From Rodentolepis nana (Eukaryota > Platyhelminthes > Cestoda > Cyclophyllidea > Hymenolepididae), in assembly GCA_900617975.1 (NCBI GenBank), contig UZAE01012421.1, forward strand, positions 1 through 42,427: a stretch of 42,427 nucleotides of DNA. Reading direction: 5' to 3'. Under the pieces are notes generated by a model. It did not search any database, had not been told where the DNA came from, and saw only the letters and a program-made list of their open reading frames with translations. The first letter of the stretch is position 1, and each line of letters opens with the position of its first letter. Both the position numbers and the translations under genes were made by a program. This document shows, one piece after another, positions 1 through 12,293 of this stretch.

Positions 1-28
1 GATACCTATCATAATGCCTGCCATTTGA
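1..28 (+). repeat. Dispersed repeat, copy 4 (tail only)
   Basis: The first bases, ending cctatcataatgcctgccat then ttg, match the outer end of copies 2 and 3 on the reverse strand (actatcataacgcctgtcat). This is the tail of another copy with the orientation of copy 1, ending near base 27. Confidence 0.55.
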
Positions 29-2700
29 AATAAATAAATGTTTCACATAAAATTTGGACTGTAGTAATTTTTAAGTAAAGGTAAAACTGACATTCATTTT
101 TCACATTATTTCAATGATTTTAAGAGTCAAAAATATGTCTGTGAGTTTGACATTTTAATATCGAGGAAGTATATCAAATTCAACTAATAATGGTTGCTAG
201 CTTCTAGGGATAAAGCATTAACAGTGAATCATTTCATTTTAAGATTCACTCCAGGTTTGAATTTAAAATTACATGACAAATTCAATAGCTTTACGTTGAT
301 ATTTAAATGTATTTCTCTTGAGTAATTATTTTCTTCAAGCGTTTTTCACTTCACCTATTCAATATAAATATTTTTTGTAAATAATTCCTATTTACCAATA
401 ACAGACATTCTTTCGAATATTTCGACCAATGGAAGAGCAAGGTGCATATTCTAAAAACCTTTTCTTTCACAAACTTGTTTTTTCATGGAAAACTTTATTC
501 CTCTTGGTAAACCATTTACTAATCTTTCAACTTTCAACACACTCATAATATGTTATATTTGCGTTTTAATGCCTTTTATGACGAGATCTATCCTAGTAAA
601 GCCGATAGAATATAATTTCTTCACTTAATCGTAAATTTTGATGCCAGTAGTGACTACTTGGGACTTTGTCAATCCTTCAATTGACCTAGTTCTAAGTCCA
701 TTTAATCATATCAACGAATTAGTATAAAATTTTCACAGAAAGTATTTGATTCTGTATACAATTTACTGATGAACGTGATATCTACCAATTTTATATAACT
801 CACAATCGTGGCTTTAACAATTTTGAAACTTCTGCCCATTTGATACTCAGCTCTAAGAGAGGTTAGTGACATTTGCAGTAGATACTGGTCTATGTGCTAA
901 TCCTCATTATTTGCATATAATTTGCTTGTAAACATTTTCAAGTGGTTTATTTGAGAGCGCATTGTCATACATAAATGAAGTTGAAAAATCTTGCAGAGAG
1001 AAGAGTGTGATATATAAATTGACGTAAACTATGATTAAATTTAACGTGACCTTTAGTTCTTCTATGGCATACAATTATGCCCTTATTTTTTTCCAATAGA
1101 TCATGTAATATGACGAAGTTAATCGACTAAATCTTGAGTTAATATTATTCATATTTCCAAGTCCATATTAGATCAAGTTAAAGAAACTTCGCTCTTTACT
1201 GATCGATAAACCTGGACGGAATATGGCGGCTAATTGAAAATGCTTCACGTCATGATTGTTACTGTCCCTTCGTTTAGTAGTCCAGATGACTCACTTCTTG
1301 AACAATTAACAAATTATTGATTTTTTTGTTAGTGCACAATAATTTATTACACGAAACGGTCATCTGACTTAAAATCGATCAACACCTTAATTGAGTCTTT
1401 TGAAACCTTTAATATAAAAGGTTTTTTGAATGTAATTTTTCATTGGAAATCAATTTTAAGTGCTAGTCTTCACGTAATGCTTATAATTTGGTGTTCTTGA
1501 ATGCCACTAGTCATTAGAGAAGTAACTAAAACCAATTTTGATGAGCTTTTCATTCATCCCTCAATTCCTTTTTCATTCAAATCGTTCATTTTCTCCAACC
1601 TACTTTTAAGTTGAACCTTTTTTAAACTTTTCAGTAATCGACATTTCATAACAATCACATTTATGTAATCTCAAATGGAGACCACTGGAGTTAAGTGGGG
1701 AGGCTACCTGAACTTTTTAGGAAATTCGATGACCAGTGGGACGTGCATGTCTATAAAGTCCGAGACCACGGGGGTTAGGCATTTATCAGCACGTGTGCAA
1801 TGAAAGCGACTTGCGAGACTAATTAAAAGTGAGAAAATCAAAATGAAGGCTTTTAATTAGAGACACGCCATCACTCTAAGCACTTTATTAGTTTAGTTTA
1901 ACCGTGATTTTTAATCAATCCGTCGATCCTCTTAATTTTGTAAAGTAACTTTGCCCTTGCTCATACCCCCAACAATGGTTCACTATTTCTTCGGCTCCAC
2001 TTAAGATGAGCTTCATAAATTACGAGTCTGGTATCGAAATGCGCACATGTCAAAACGTTGCTCTAGACTAAAGGATACAAATGATTTATTAAACTGAATT
2101 TGTTTTATGCTTCAATTCGAGTTAGAGAATATATAGAACAAATGGCAAATGAATGGTTTTTCACGATCGGTACACGGCATGCAGGCAAAGACATCGAAAG
2201 AGAGAAAGAAAAGAGACTGGGACACAAAAAGACGAGAGAGAGAGAGGGTGAGTGAGTGAGGGAAAAGCATGAGGGCACGATTGACAGAAATCTAAAGCGA
2301 GAAAAGAGGGAGCGGGAGGGGGAGGGGGAGAGAGAGTTGCAATGGCAGATGTCAAATACTGGTAAAAGGGGAGACAAATTAAAACGGTAAGGGCCTCGAA
2401 ATAGTTCCTTCGAAATCGATAAGCAGAGGTTATCTAGGTATCTGGCATCAAGCAGTTTTCAAAGACGCCGTGATTGGTTGCTCGCGGTTAGACAGAGGGA
2501 GGGGATGTGGGAGGGGGGGGGAGGGGGTAGAGAAACAAAGTAGCTTTAAGAAGCAAAGAGACAAACACGAACTTCGCCTCAAGTCCAAGGTTTGTGGGTA
2601 TACGGTCATTTATTTGCATTACTTGCGATTTTGAGGAGGAAAAAAGAGCAAACGAGGAAAAGAGAAACAAAAGAACCCTATTATGAAATAAATGTTGTTT
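29..2700. other. 3' flank, no gene recognised
   Basis: AT-rich sequence downstream of the DUF4139 gene. I see no exon with matching splice sites. Open frames at 2105-2670 on the minus strand come from purine-rich low-complexity DNA (GA-rich 2195-2340, G-rich 2511-2528) and are not credible genes. Confidence 0.6.
2511..2528 (+). repeat. G-rich tract
   Basis: Runs of nine and five G downstream of the DUF4139 gene. Confidence 0.85.
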
Positions 2701-2729
2701 TAGAATAGCAAATAGTAGCTATATTATAG

Positions 2730-2735
2730 TTTATT
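2730..2735 (-). terminator. AATAAA polyadenylation signal of the DUF4139 gene
   Basis: A canonical AATAAA (tttatt on the plus strand) begins 39 nt beyond the TAA, the only good signal close to the stop. The cleavage site would fall near 2700-2720. A short 3' UTR is implied. Confidence 0.7.
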
Positions 2736-2773
2736 CGTTCGAAATGATGGTCACCCAATTTTTTCCGTTTAGT

Positions 2774-2856
2774 TTATTCCTCGGCAACACTGACCTCTAA
2801 CTCTTCTACGGCTGGGTACTCCACATTGTAGCGCAATACAACTTCCTTTGTTTCTC
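2774..2856 (-). CDS. DUF4139 gene exon 11 (last exon)
   Basis: Completes codon 794 and runs to residue 820 and TAA (2776-2774); acceptor tttactttag|GAGAAA. Encodes the family's terminal strand ETKEVVLRYNVEYP and an acidic tail. The intron before it is only 79 nt. Confidence 0.95.
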
Positions 2857-5800
2857 CTAAAGTAAAAAAATATATTTTTAAATTAAATTCTGAATTAATT
2901 GTTTATTTAAAAGTTAAATTAATTAATTTATTTACCAGCATGAAGGTCAAGATCCCACTCAATGTTGTGATTCTTATTCATTCGAATCGGCTTCTTTCTG
3001 TCGTACTTCTCAGGATTCTTGATATTTGGTTCAATTAGGCTCACCTAAAAATAAATAGATAACTAAAATTTATTTACAAAAGATTAGCACGCGATATCGC
3101 GGCTTGTATTTTGGCCCTAAGGTCATTAGCACTTTTAAAATGTAAAGTACAAATTGTTAGGGATTTGAATTCAAATTCACTTAATATGGTTATTGATTTA
3201 TTAACCTTGATTTTATCTTCACCACTGGAAGGTAGTTGGTCTACGACCATGACGCGAACAGGTCGTTGGAAAGTGTTGCGAACATCGATAACTTGTTTGA
3301 AGCTCACTGTGGCCTTCTGTCCGGAAGCATTCTCCTTCGACTTGAACATGGGTCGATAGACCACTTCAATTCCAGATTCCGCACCAAGATCACATGAAAG
3401 ATCTTCTCCTGGAGCTACAGCTCCAAGCTCAGACTGAAATGCAAAGTAAATTCTTGATTGGATTATAGGCTCCCAAAGTAAGTATTTGCTTTTAACAAAA
3501 GAATTCAGCCCATTTGTGAAAAATCAATAAATGATCAAAGACAATAAGTTAAGTTTCCAATAAACGAATTAATACCCTTTTAAGATTTTTTAGAAACCAA
3601 ATCAATTCAAGGTCGATTTATTGATTCTCATAAGTGTCTCCTTGACATCTAGGTAATTTTTTTCGCTTTAGGTTGTAAATAAAAACGTAATATAATACAT
3701 AGCTAATGCAAAAATGTCCTAAAAATGATGCATGCTTTCTAGTATTGAAACGGAAATCTCACTCCTAGAGAAGCCGTCTCGTCTTCCTATGATAAAATAA
3801 CGAGCCTATTAATCATGAGAGGAATTATGAATTTTATCTGCTTTATTGGCATTCCAATTATTCATAAATTGCACCATAGTATCGATTACCAAAAATGCGG
3901 CGAATAAGTAACTAAAAGAGTCACTTCACATCATTGTTGGTAGAGAGAAGGAAAGAAACTTTTCCCAAAAGTACTACACCTATTGGTGATCCTTAACTTA
4001 TCGCCCTTTAATCAACCCCCCCCCCCCTCGTCTTGTACTTTCCCACACATCACGGTTGTAAAGCAGCGCATAATTTGTAGCCTGATCTGACGTATTGTGG
4101 GTTGGATCAGTCTCTATTTACAAATCATGAAATTACTCAGAAAGTTTACATGCCAGTCATATCTTATACATTGCTATCACGGTTATTGTAAATCTAATTT
4201 AACATTCTTAACAGAATACGCTTATTCATTAATGTATTTTTCCATGATAAGGTGATAGAAGTATTTCCCTTTGAACTTCAGAGAATTTTCGCTTGTCAAC
4301 AAGAACTGTGAGATCTCCAACGTGACAGCAGTCTGACCTGCCCCGACGTGTGCCTTATTTGATGCCACTGCCAATAATTCAAACTTGTTTTTGTCGGCAC
4401 CTTGTCTCTCACTCTATTCATATTGAAATATTTAAGAGATGCAAGTTGAGCACAAAATCCAAAGCATTGAGTCTAAGTTCAGGCCTATTTACAGCGTAAC
4501 TGTTGACAATAGAACAGCCACTTGAAATTAATTCTGATCAGGCGTCTTGTCAAGATAGTAGACATGAGTAATCACTTGTAATTATAAAATACAAAAATTA
4601 CTTCCTTACGCTCATCATCTAATCAAGAGACTCTCTAATTAGCAATACCCCCATAAAAACACCCATTTCAGCATAAGTGGCAAGCAATTTCCTTTTTTAA
4701 ACTTTAAAATTCAATCAATAACCAGACATTTTAGGAAGCTGGAATATGAAAAGAACCCACATGAAATTAACTTTCACAATTAAGAATGCATTTGAATTGC
4801 GTAATGATTTCACAGATTTACCTTGCCAATGAAGGTATTGTCTGAGTAGATGTTAGTCTGCCCAGGTAGAATGTAGAAATTGCTTGAGTTCTTGACATGA
4901 GCTTTGAGGAAGGCGGAGAGAGATCGTTTGGGGACAGTGACGTAGTCGTAGGTAGGTTGAAGGTCAATTAGACCCACCGTGACACGAATTTCCTCTTCAT
5001 TGCAAGGCACCAGCACTGGAGGCCTTGGAACCTCAAAGATCACTGTAGCAACAGATTGAATCGAAGCGGGAGCCGCCTTTCCAACTGGAGTATTTTGAAG
5101 TTCGCCCGGAGGCGCTGCACTCATGAACAGACTCGTCCCAAGAGCTTGTCTTGAGGCGGCACGGCTGATTGATGAATTGCGAAGAGTTGCACCTCCAGTT
5201 TCATAACTCGTAGCCCGTTGCAAAGTGTTCATAGGAGTAGAGCCCACACGAGGGGACTGAAACAAAACAACCGATTGAATTTAAACACACACACACACAC
5301 ACACTCAGAAATTTGATAGACCTCCCCACACACTATTTCCTAAATTAGACAAAGGTGGGATTTGTTAGTGATCATGATACGAGAAGGTGATTGAAAATAA
5401 ACCAGTCATTAGTTCCATCATAATTTTGGGTCGTGACAGTAAATGGTGTTTATGCTACCGCACGCAAGTACTAGTCTCGAATTTCAGCCATAAAATTTAA
5501 AGGGCTTTGTTTGGCTCCTTTTACTTACCTGTTACAAAGGACACAATGCTATTAAAAGGTGTGGATACTTTGTAGAGTTATTGCCTCACTAAATAACAAT
5601 TCTATTTTCGTGTTGTTAATTTATTAAATTCTCCTCCTTCAGCAAAGTTACCATTGTTAATAATTTAGTAACTGGTAAAACGTAACAATTTAGAGCGTTA
5701 GCTCTAAAAAACATTCACAGTTCTCTTGAAAATTCAGTGTGTGTGTGAACGAAATGGATTATTAGTCTATCGAGCTAATGCGCACATGCGAATGTGTTAA

Positions 5801-8800
5801 GTGCTGATTTTGTTAGGTGCTTATTTCTCAAACCTCATCAAAAATTGATGCTCTGTTCCTTGAATTCGACCTCCTTAACCTCGTGTTATCTTGCGACATC
5901 GAGGATGTACGAGACCTTGGCAGAGTGGCCACCAAGTAGTTGCCAATAATAGCCACATCCTCTTCTGGAATATACGCAGCATTTGGCGATGGATACATTC
6001 TATCTATAGGAGGTGATTGAGGTGGTATAGGCGGGGGTTTGCGCGTTACAGCCGGTGAAGAATCGTACTTTCCAGTCTTCTTCTGTCGTTTAGATTCCAT
6101 CAGAGCCTGCCTTAGAAGGAATCCTTCACTATGCGGGAAGGAGGGTAGATTAGATAATGGGTACCTAAATCATGGAGATGCTTGTCCAGAGTTGGGGAGA
6201 GGGGGGTGGGGGAGGGGGAGGGGGTGGAAGATTAGGGTAATCTTGTACTACTTCAGCTACTGAGTATGTGTGTGCGTGTACATGTTTAGGGGATCTCACC
6301 TCTTGAGTATGAGAGCCGTTTTCGTTGTGAGGAGGGTGTGCATTCGGTGCGCTGGGAAGCAGACGTGGCGTCTTACAACGTGAAGCTGCAGACACAGGCC
6401 GTGGTGGGCGGGAGAGAGAGGAAGATGCAGAGGACGCATTGACTAAAGTTGATTGGGGAGTGCTGTAGCGGTTAGCAGTTAGCCAAGGGGAAGGTGGTCA
6501 AGGGAAGGAGATCGGGGAGGAGAGAAATGCAAACGAGGTTAGTCAGAGTTTGCATGCCAAGGCAGGCTGCACTAAAGTATACCATTAAAAATTACGCAGG
6601 CATTCACTCATAATTAGCATCGTAATTGGCCATTTCATTCGTTGAGTGAGCACCGATGAGTATTGAGCCCCTAAACACCCCCACTTAGCAAAAGGCCATC
6701 ATAACCGAAACACAGCAGAAGAAAGTCAACCTTTCCATTTGAAACTTCAAATTCTGAAGTTAATATAGACACCCTCGGTTAGCAACAATGCATTTTGTGT
6801 CAATTAGATTTTATCGTGGCGAAATTATCGCCCATGATATATTATCTTCGAAACTAAACTATCCATCAGCTAGACCGATATAACGATAGTAAGTTAATCT
6901 TTGTTTCATCATCATTGAGATTTAAATGAAGCATATTCGAAAAAGCAGGAAATTTGGGGCATAAGATCTTAAATACACATAATTTGAAAGTGACTAAAAT
7001 GTTTGCCATCGGTCGTGGACAATGAAATTGTCAGTCAACCTTCGAATGATTGATGTTAGGAGTGCATAAAGTGAATGAGTAATTATGTGAGAAGCCTAAT
7101 TCGAGAATCTTTAAGTTTTCAAGGTCACACACCTGATTGGTTTGCCCGATGGTAGCTAATGTATTTACTCATATATTAGAAGCTTCTATAGATCTATTTT
7201 TCAATGGAAAAGTGAATCACACATCCATCCAAATTGACTAATGGAAGTTAACTTTTTATTAAAAGTTTGCCTTAAAGACTTCCTAGTTAGCAAGTGCGCC
7301 TGACAGTAATTTGTAGAACACCCAACTTCAACAAAATTTGACACAGACAGTATAGGCATATAACAAAAAGTCTGAGCAATTCCAGACGGATAGATAATAA
7401 GTATTTAATGATAAACACCAAGGAGGGAGGGAGGGAGGGGGGGGGGCAGATGTGTTAGTTTAAGATTAGAAGTGTTAATTTCACAGCAAATAAAATACAC
7501 AATTAGCGCACACGTGCAGTTTCATCACAGCTCCACTCGCTACGATTCCAGCCCTCATAGTATGATTGTTATTATTATTAGTGGTGCCTACCAAGCCCTA
7601 AAGTCTGCATTCCGACACAAAACTGATCTTACTGGGGATACGAGGGGGAGGGGGGAGGGGTGGGGGGAAAAGGCAGAATAGATCGACTTACGTCTGTTTG
7701 TAGTGCAGGCGCTGCAGACCAAGGGTGGGACAAAGTCCCTCAGAACTTGGCTGAGCAGTCGAAAGTGTCATTCTTCTGGGTTCCCAGTCTTCACCAGTCG
7801 CTTGCTGCACAAGACCATAGTAGATGATCTAGAAAGTAAAAAGAAAATTCTTCAGAGTAAGAATGCTTGAATTGAAAATGGGCCAATTTCAAATGGAATG
7901 GGCTCTAACAACTACCAGATCTTTCTAAATTCAGCTGACATTTACGTGAAAGAATCTAAACTGAACAAGTGGAAAAAATGCCACGTGTAAACAATAGAAG
8001 GACTGATTTGACTTTGACACCGATTTTGGGGCTAAAAATTGCTACTGGTGGAGAAATGGCGACTACGGTTACCTTCATGGATCCATCACTGTTGAAGAGG
8101 CGAATATCGTAGGCAGGTTTCCATAGACAACGACCAACGACATAGGTAATTAACATGTCCACTGGACCATCTTCGCGAGGTTCAATTAGGATACTAATTT
8201 CTCTGAAAATCAAAAAAGGAAACATTTACTTTAAAATAAAGTATATTAACTTCTTCTTAGAGTCGCTGACACGAGTACTTAATGTTTACGCAAAGCTATT
8301 TGAAATTGGTTCATTCTAGCAACAAAGACGTCTAATATAAGTAAACAACGCACTTGGGGTTTCGTTACAGTAAAAACTCTAAATGTACTGGTTTTGCAAT
8401 TTTCTATTAGGTATTTTCCGTAATATTTCGGAATTTGAATGTCACGGTTGGAACGTTTGAATGTACGTCTTATCCTCCTGAATGATAACAATCAGGAGGG
8501 TATTCAAAATTTATTGACCGGCTTATTGACAAGGTCATTTGTTTCCTGTTGTAACTAGAAGCAGGTAGATAAGACCTATGGGAACCTACTTAACACAACA
8601 GGGCCTGTTAGTGGTAAAATTAAGACAGATCTTAAACATAAATTTTTGAACTCAACGTTGAATCAGTGGCATCCCCACAAAGTTTGATTATGTTCTTGTA
8701 ATCAGTTCCAAATTCAACCTGAGAAGTCCACATGATTTGAATATTATTACATTGTAGCTTACAACAGTTCCTTCAACTGCTTATTATGATCTTGATAGAC

Positions 8801-9978
8801 CAATTGAATTTTTCCTAGTTTTCATATCTCCCAGTCCCCCAATTAGGTCTCTGAATGACCACGACCCAATGGATAGCAAGGATCCACGAAATACTGAAAA
8901 GAGGTAGATGTTATTATTGACAGGTCTATTTTAAATTTAATAGGCCAATTTAGTATCAACTAGCACTAATTCGTGTCATCTCAGAAACCGTATTAACAGA
9001 TGAGGTTCAAAAGGATTAATGGAGTAATTAGAAAGGAAAATAGGGTGCATTAGCTTGTTCCACAGAAGTGTAGAACAAAGAATGTGTAAACCTGTAAATA
9101 CCGCATTATAAGTTTGTAAAAGATACCAAATCTCCAAGGTTAAGGAATTGCCCTAAAGACGGGATAATCGATTTAGTACTCAAGTGTTTCTAATAGTAGA
9201 AAGTTACGCTAACCCCCAAGACAAGATTGCTTTCATGAAACAAATCTTGGGGAATTGACAAAAACTGAACGGTTTTAATATTCATCAATATTATTCCCAT
9301 TGATTTGTTAACAAAATTTATGGGGAGACTTTATAGAGGTCTGTATTAGTTGGGCCTGCAATAAAGTAAGTCAATTTTTCACCCCATATTTTTGCCAGTA
9401 TTTATGATGCCAAGATTACAAGACGCGAACCTCGCGAAGGAAAACCCTTGCCAAATCACAAGTCTTCAGACAGTTACCTAATCACATAACAAGGGGACTA
9501 TTGAAAAGCACAATTAATTGGAGGAACAAAATGCAATAAGACCTTGTCCAACTGGCGCATAAATCATTAATCATTCATTTTCTTCTTTAGCTCCGACAAT
9601 TCGTCTAATCACGAGAGATGGGAGAATGGATGTGGTTAAATCATCATAAGACTTAATGAGCAATTTTTCCCTAGCTGTACTTTTAATAACGCCTTACAAG
9701 TGATTTTGGCATATTAACAGTTTTTTGCTATTAATTTCAAACTCTCACTGAATTTCTATGAATTAATTAAGAAATCACTTGGAACCCAAGTAAACGGGCA
9801 TTTAAGCCCATATCTTAATTGATGAATGTAGCTGGTTAGTTGAGAAAATGTTGTACCAACTAGGGGTGTCTATGAGCAAAAAACACTACAGCAAACAGAC
9901 AAGTTCAGACTGAATTGCAGTGCAATTAGGACCTGATAGAAGGAAATAGTGTTTGTCAAATGCGTTCTGAAGTAAAAT

Positions 9979-10019
<41 letters not shown>

Positions 10020-12259
10020 CACACCGAAAGTCATTTTTACTAAAGTGCAGTCGTCCGGGATATAAATTTGCTCTTTTAAACTGACAAGTGCAAGTAGCAT
10101 GTTATTTGGCTCCAGTGGGAAAGGACGCTGTCAACTATTGCACCTTCTGCAGATCTTAAAGAAAGAGACTCAAACTGGAGCTCTTGTCTCACTTCCCCTT
10201 CACTCATACAATTGTCAAACCAAACCTATGTGCCTAGTCTTGCTTAAATCATATCAAGTTAAATAATAAAGAAATGACGTTAAAATAATAATCACTAATT
10301 TGCAAATCACTGAAAGTAAGGCTCTTTAATGGGGCGATTGTTGAAAATGAAATTCGTTTCACTTTCAGACTAGATTAGTTTGATGCATTACCCTCCATTT
10401 AGTGAGTTTTAAATTCTAAGCCAACCAGACATGGAGGTATATCCACTTGAATTTAAATTCTCCGTTCTTATTTCTGGCACCCATGAGATAAGGTAGATCG
10501 TTTACTCCCTTCTAATAGAAAAAATATATTCAAAAAATTTTTAAGAACAACAATAACCCAGTTCATTATGCTAACATACATTCCACACAAAATATCTGAG
10601 TTTTAGTAAATCTAATATTCGAAAAAACATGTGTGCACATTTTTTTCACACTTTTGTGGCACTCCAGCAACCTTGAAGTACATAAGGGCGCCTTGAAAGC
10701 TACAAGGATTTCGGCGGATTATTTTTCGCTCTCGTAAGCGTTAACCACTTCCAACCCTTATGCCTCATTTTAATGCAACTTTGAAATTTAAAATCATATT
10801 CCCGCTCACCGAACCAGGTTGTTGTCTTGGCGTTTCTCGAGAACAGCCAACTCCTTTTCAATCTGTTCAGCACGATCACGAGTTCTGTCTAACTCCTCCT
10901 TTGACGACAGAAGACTACTATCCAAACGTTCAGCTTGATCTTCATACATGGTTAAGAAGCGTTGAAGAGTATCCATGTGAGTTGGATCATATGGATTGGC
11001 CTGATTATTCAACTAAAGTTCAAGAAACGAGAGACGGAGATCATATAACTGGTCACATGTTAAGAATTTAAAAAAATGGGCACATTAATCATTTCTCTGC
11101 ACTGAAAGAATGTTAAATTGAACCATTTAGTGTTCTAGTTCAATTAAAGAAAGTACACATCCCTTTATGGTCAGTGTTAATTAATTCAATTAAATTGAGA
11201 TTGTATTCTGTTCAGATGTAATTCGAAGTGCTCCCAAAACCGGATGCTGCAATGAGCCATAGAGAAAACGCAACACGAGGGAGTATGGTTTTAAGAACTT
11301 GCAAAGGGATTTTGAGAAGGATCCAAAATTCTTTGCTTTAAAGCAGCAAGCCATGCAATTTAATTGAATAGAGCAAAGAAATGCCGGGGAAAGTGGAATT
11401 CCATCGCCTGCTTTGTTAACCAGAATTAGCCAGCACAGTTTGGGATTCACATTATTAATGACCAACTGACCACTTACTAGACAATCATACGGCCCGGCCG
11501 TTGTGCGTTGCTTAAAAATGAAAATGTCGACCTTAAAACAGACAGTAAAATGATAATTTTCTCCTCTAGACAGCACTAGGAATTCATAACAACCTTGAGA
11601 CGAGATGGACGAGGCCAGTCAAAGGTCAAGAGAAGTAACGGATGATCATGTGAATTTCCTGTCAAACGATAATCAGCAATTTTACTTTGATGGCAAATGG
11701 TTGCTGTCTTTAGCATAAAGATCATCCGCCACTTGTATTGGCTGAAGGCGATGGGATATAAGTCATGAAATCGATGGATGTTGTAGTAATTGACAGTGGA
11801 ATTACGTAACAGCCTATTATACAGAATTGGCACTATTGTAAACTGGGGGGGGGAGAGAATTTTGCCACACTATCACACCCAGAAATACAAGAGAGGAGTT
11901 ATTCACAGCATTCGGTCCCACTCTGGCGTCTCAACTCGAAACAACTGCTTCAACAACCGCACTGAACAGCTGTTGTCTACTACTGTTGATAACAGTGGCC
12001 ACAACCATACCTCCTTCCACTCATCCACCCTAATCTTGGCATTGTAAATATTACAAAGTGGAAATAAACTGGTAAACATTTGCGTATAAACATTAACTCA
12101 CTCCTTGAAACCTTTGACGTGTATATAGCACGATAGTTTTGATTTTAAAATATGAATTAACTGCAATGCGCATCTCATTACCACCAATTTCACCTCTTCT
12201 GACTTGTTTCTGAGACGATTGTTTATAAAAAATGAACACAGTAACAGACAGGTGGTTGG

Positions 12260-12293
<34 letters not shown>

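Larger units (their letters stand above)
6463..7691 (-). other. Intron 5 of the DUF4139 gene (1.2 kb)
   Basis: GT-AG bordered, phase 2. Plus-strand G-rich tracts at 7422-7446 and 7643-7667 make its sense strand strongly C-rich near the 5' splice site. Confidence 0.65.

Noticed and set aside
2105..2670. Minus-strand frames rich in Ser, Phe and Leu
   Set aside because: Produced by GA-rich low-complexity DNA; no splice sites, and they lie beyond the polyadenylation signal.
3111..3359. Plus-strand 82-codon frame
   Set aside because: Antisense shadow of DUF4139 exon 9.
9870..10100. Minus-strand 76-codon frame
   Set aside because: Built on the CA microsatellite (Cys-Val repeats) inside intron 3.
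11640..11745. 50-nt exon-like piece in intron 2 (cttcag acceptor, TCAAA|gtaaaa donor)
   Set aside because: Phase 0-2 would break the frame between exons 2 and 3, which already join perfectly.
11190..11833. Minus-strand open frames of 128 and 85 codons in DUF4139 intron 2
   Set aside because: No known domain, no matching splice phases with exons 2 and 3, and composition like the rest of the intron.
12261..12292. GAT array as a CRISPR-like or coding poly-Asp tract
   Set aside because: Simple trinucleotide microsatellite with no spacers and no splice-supported exon.
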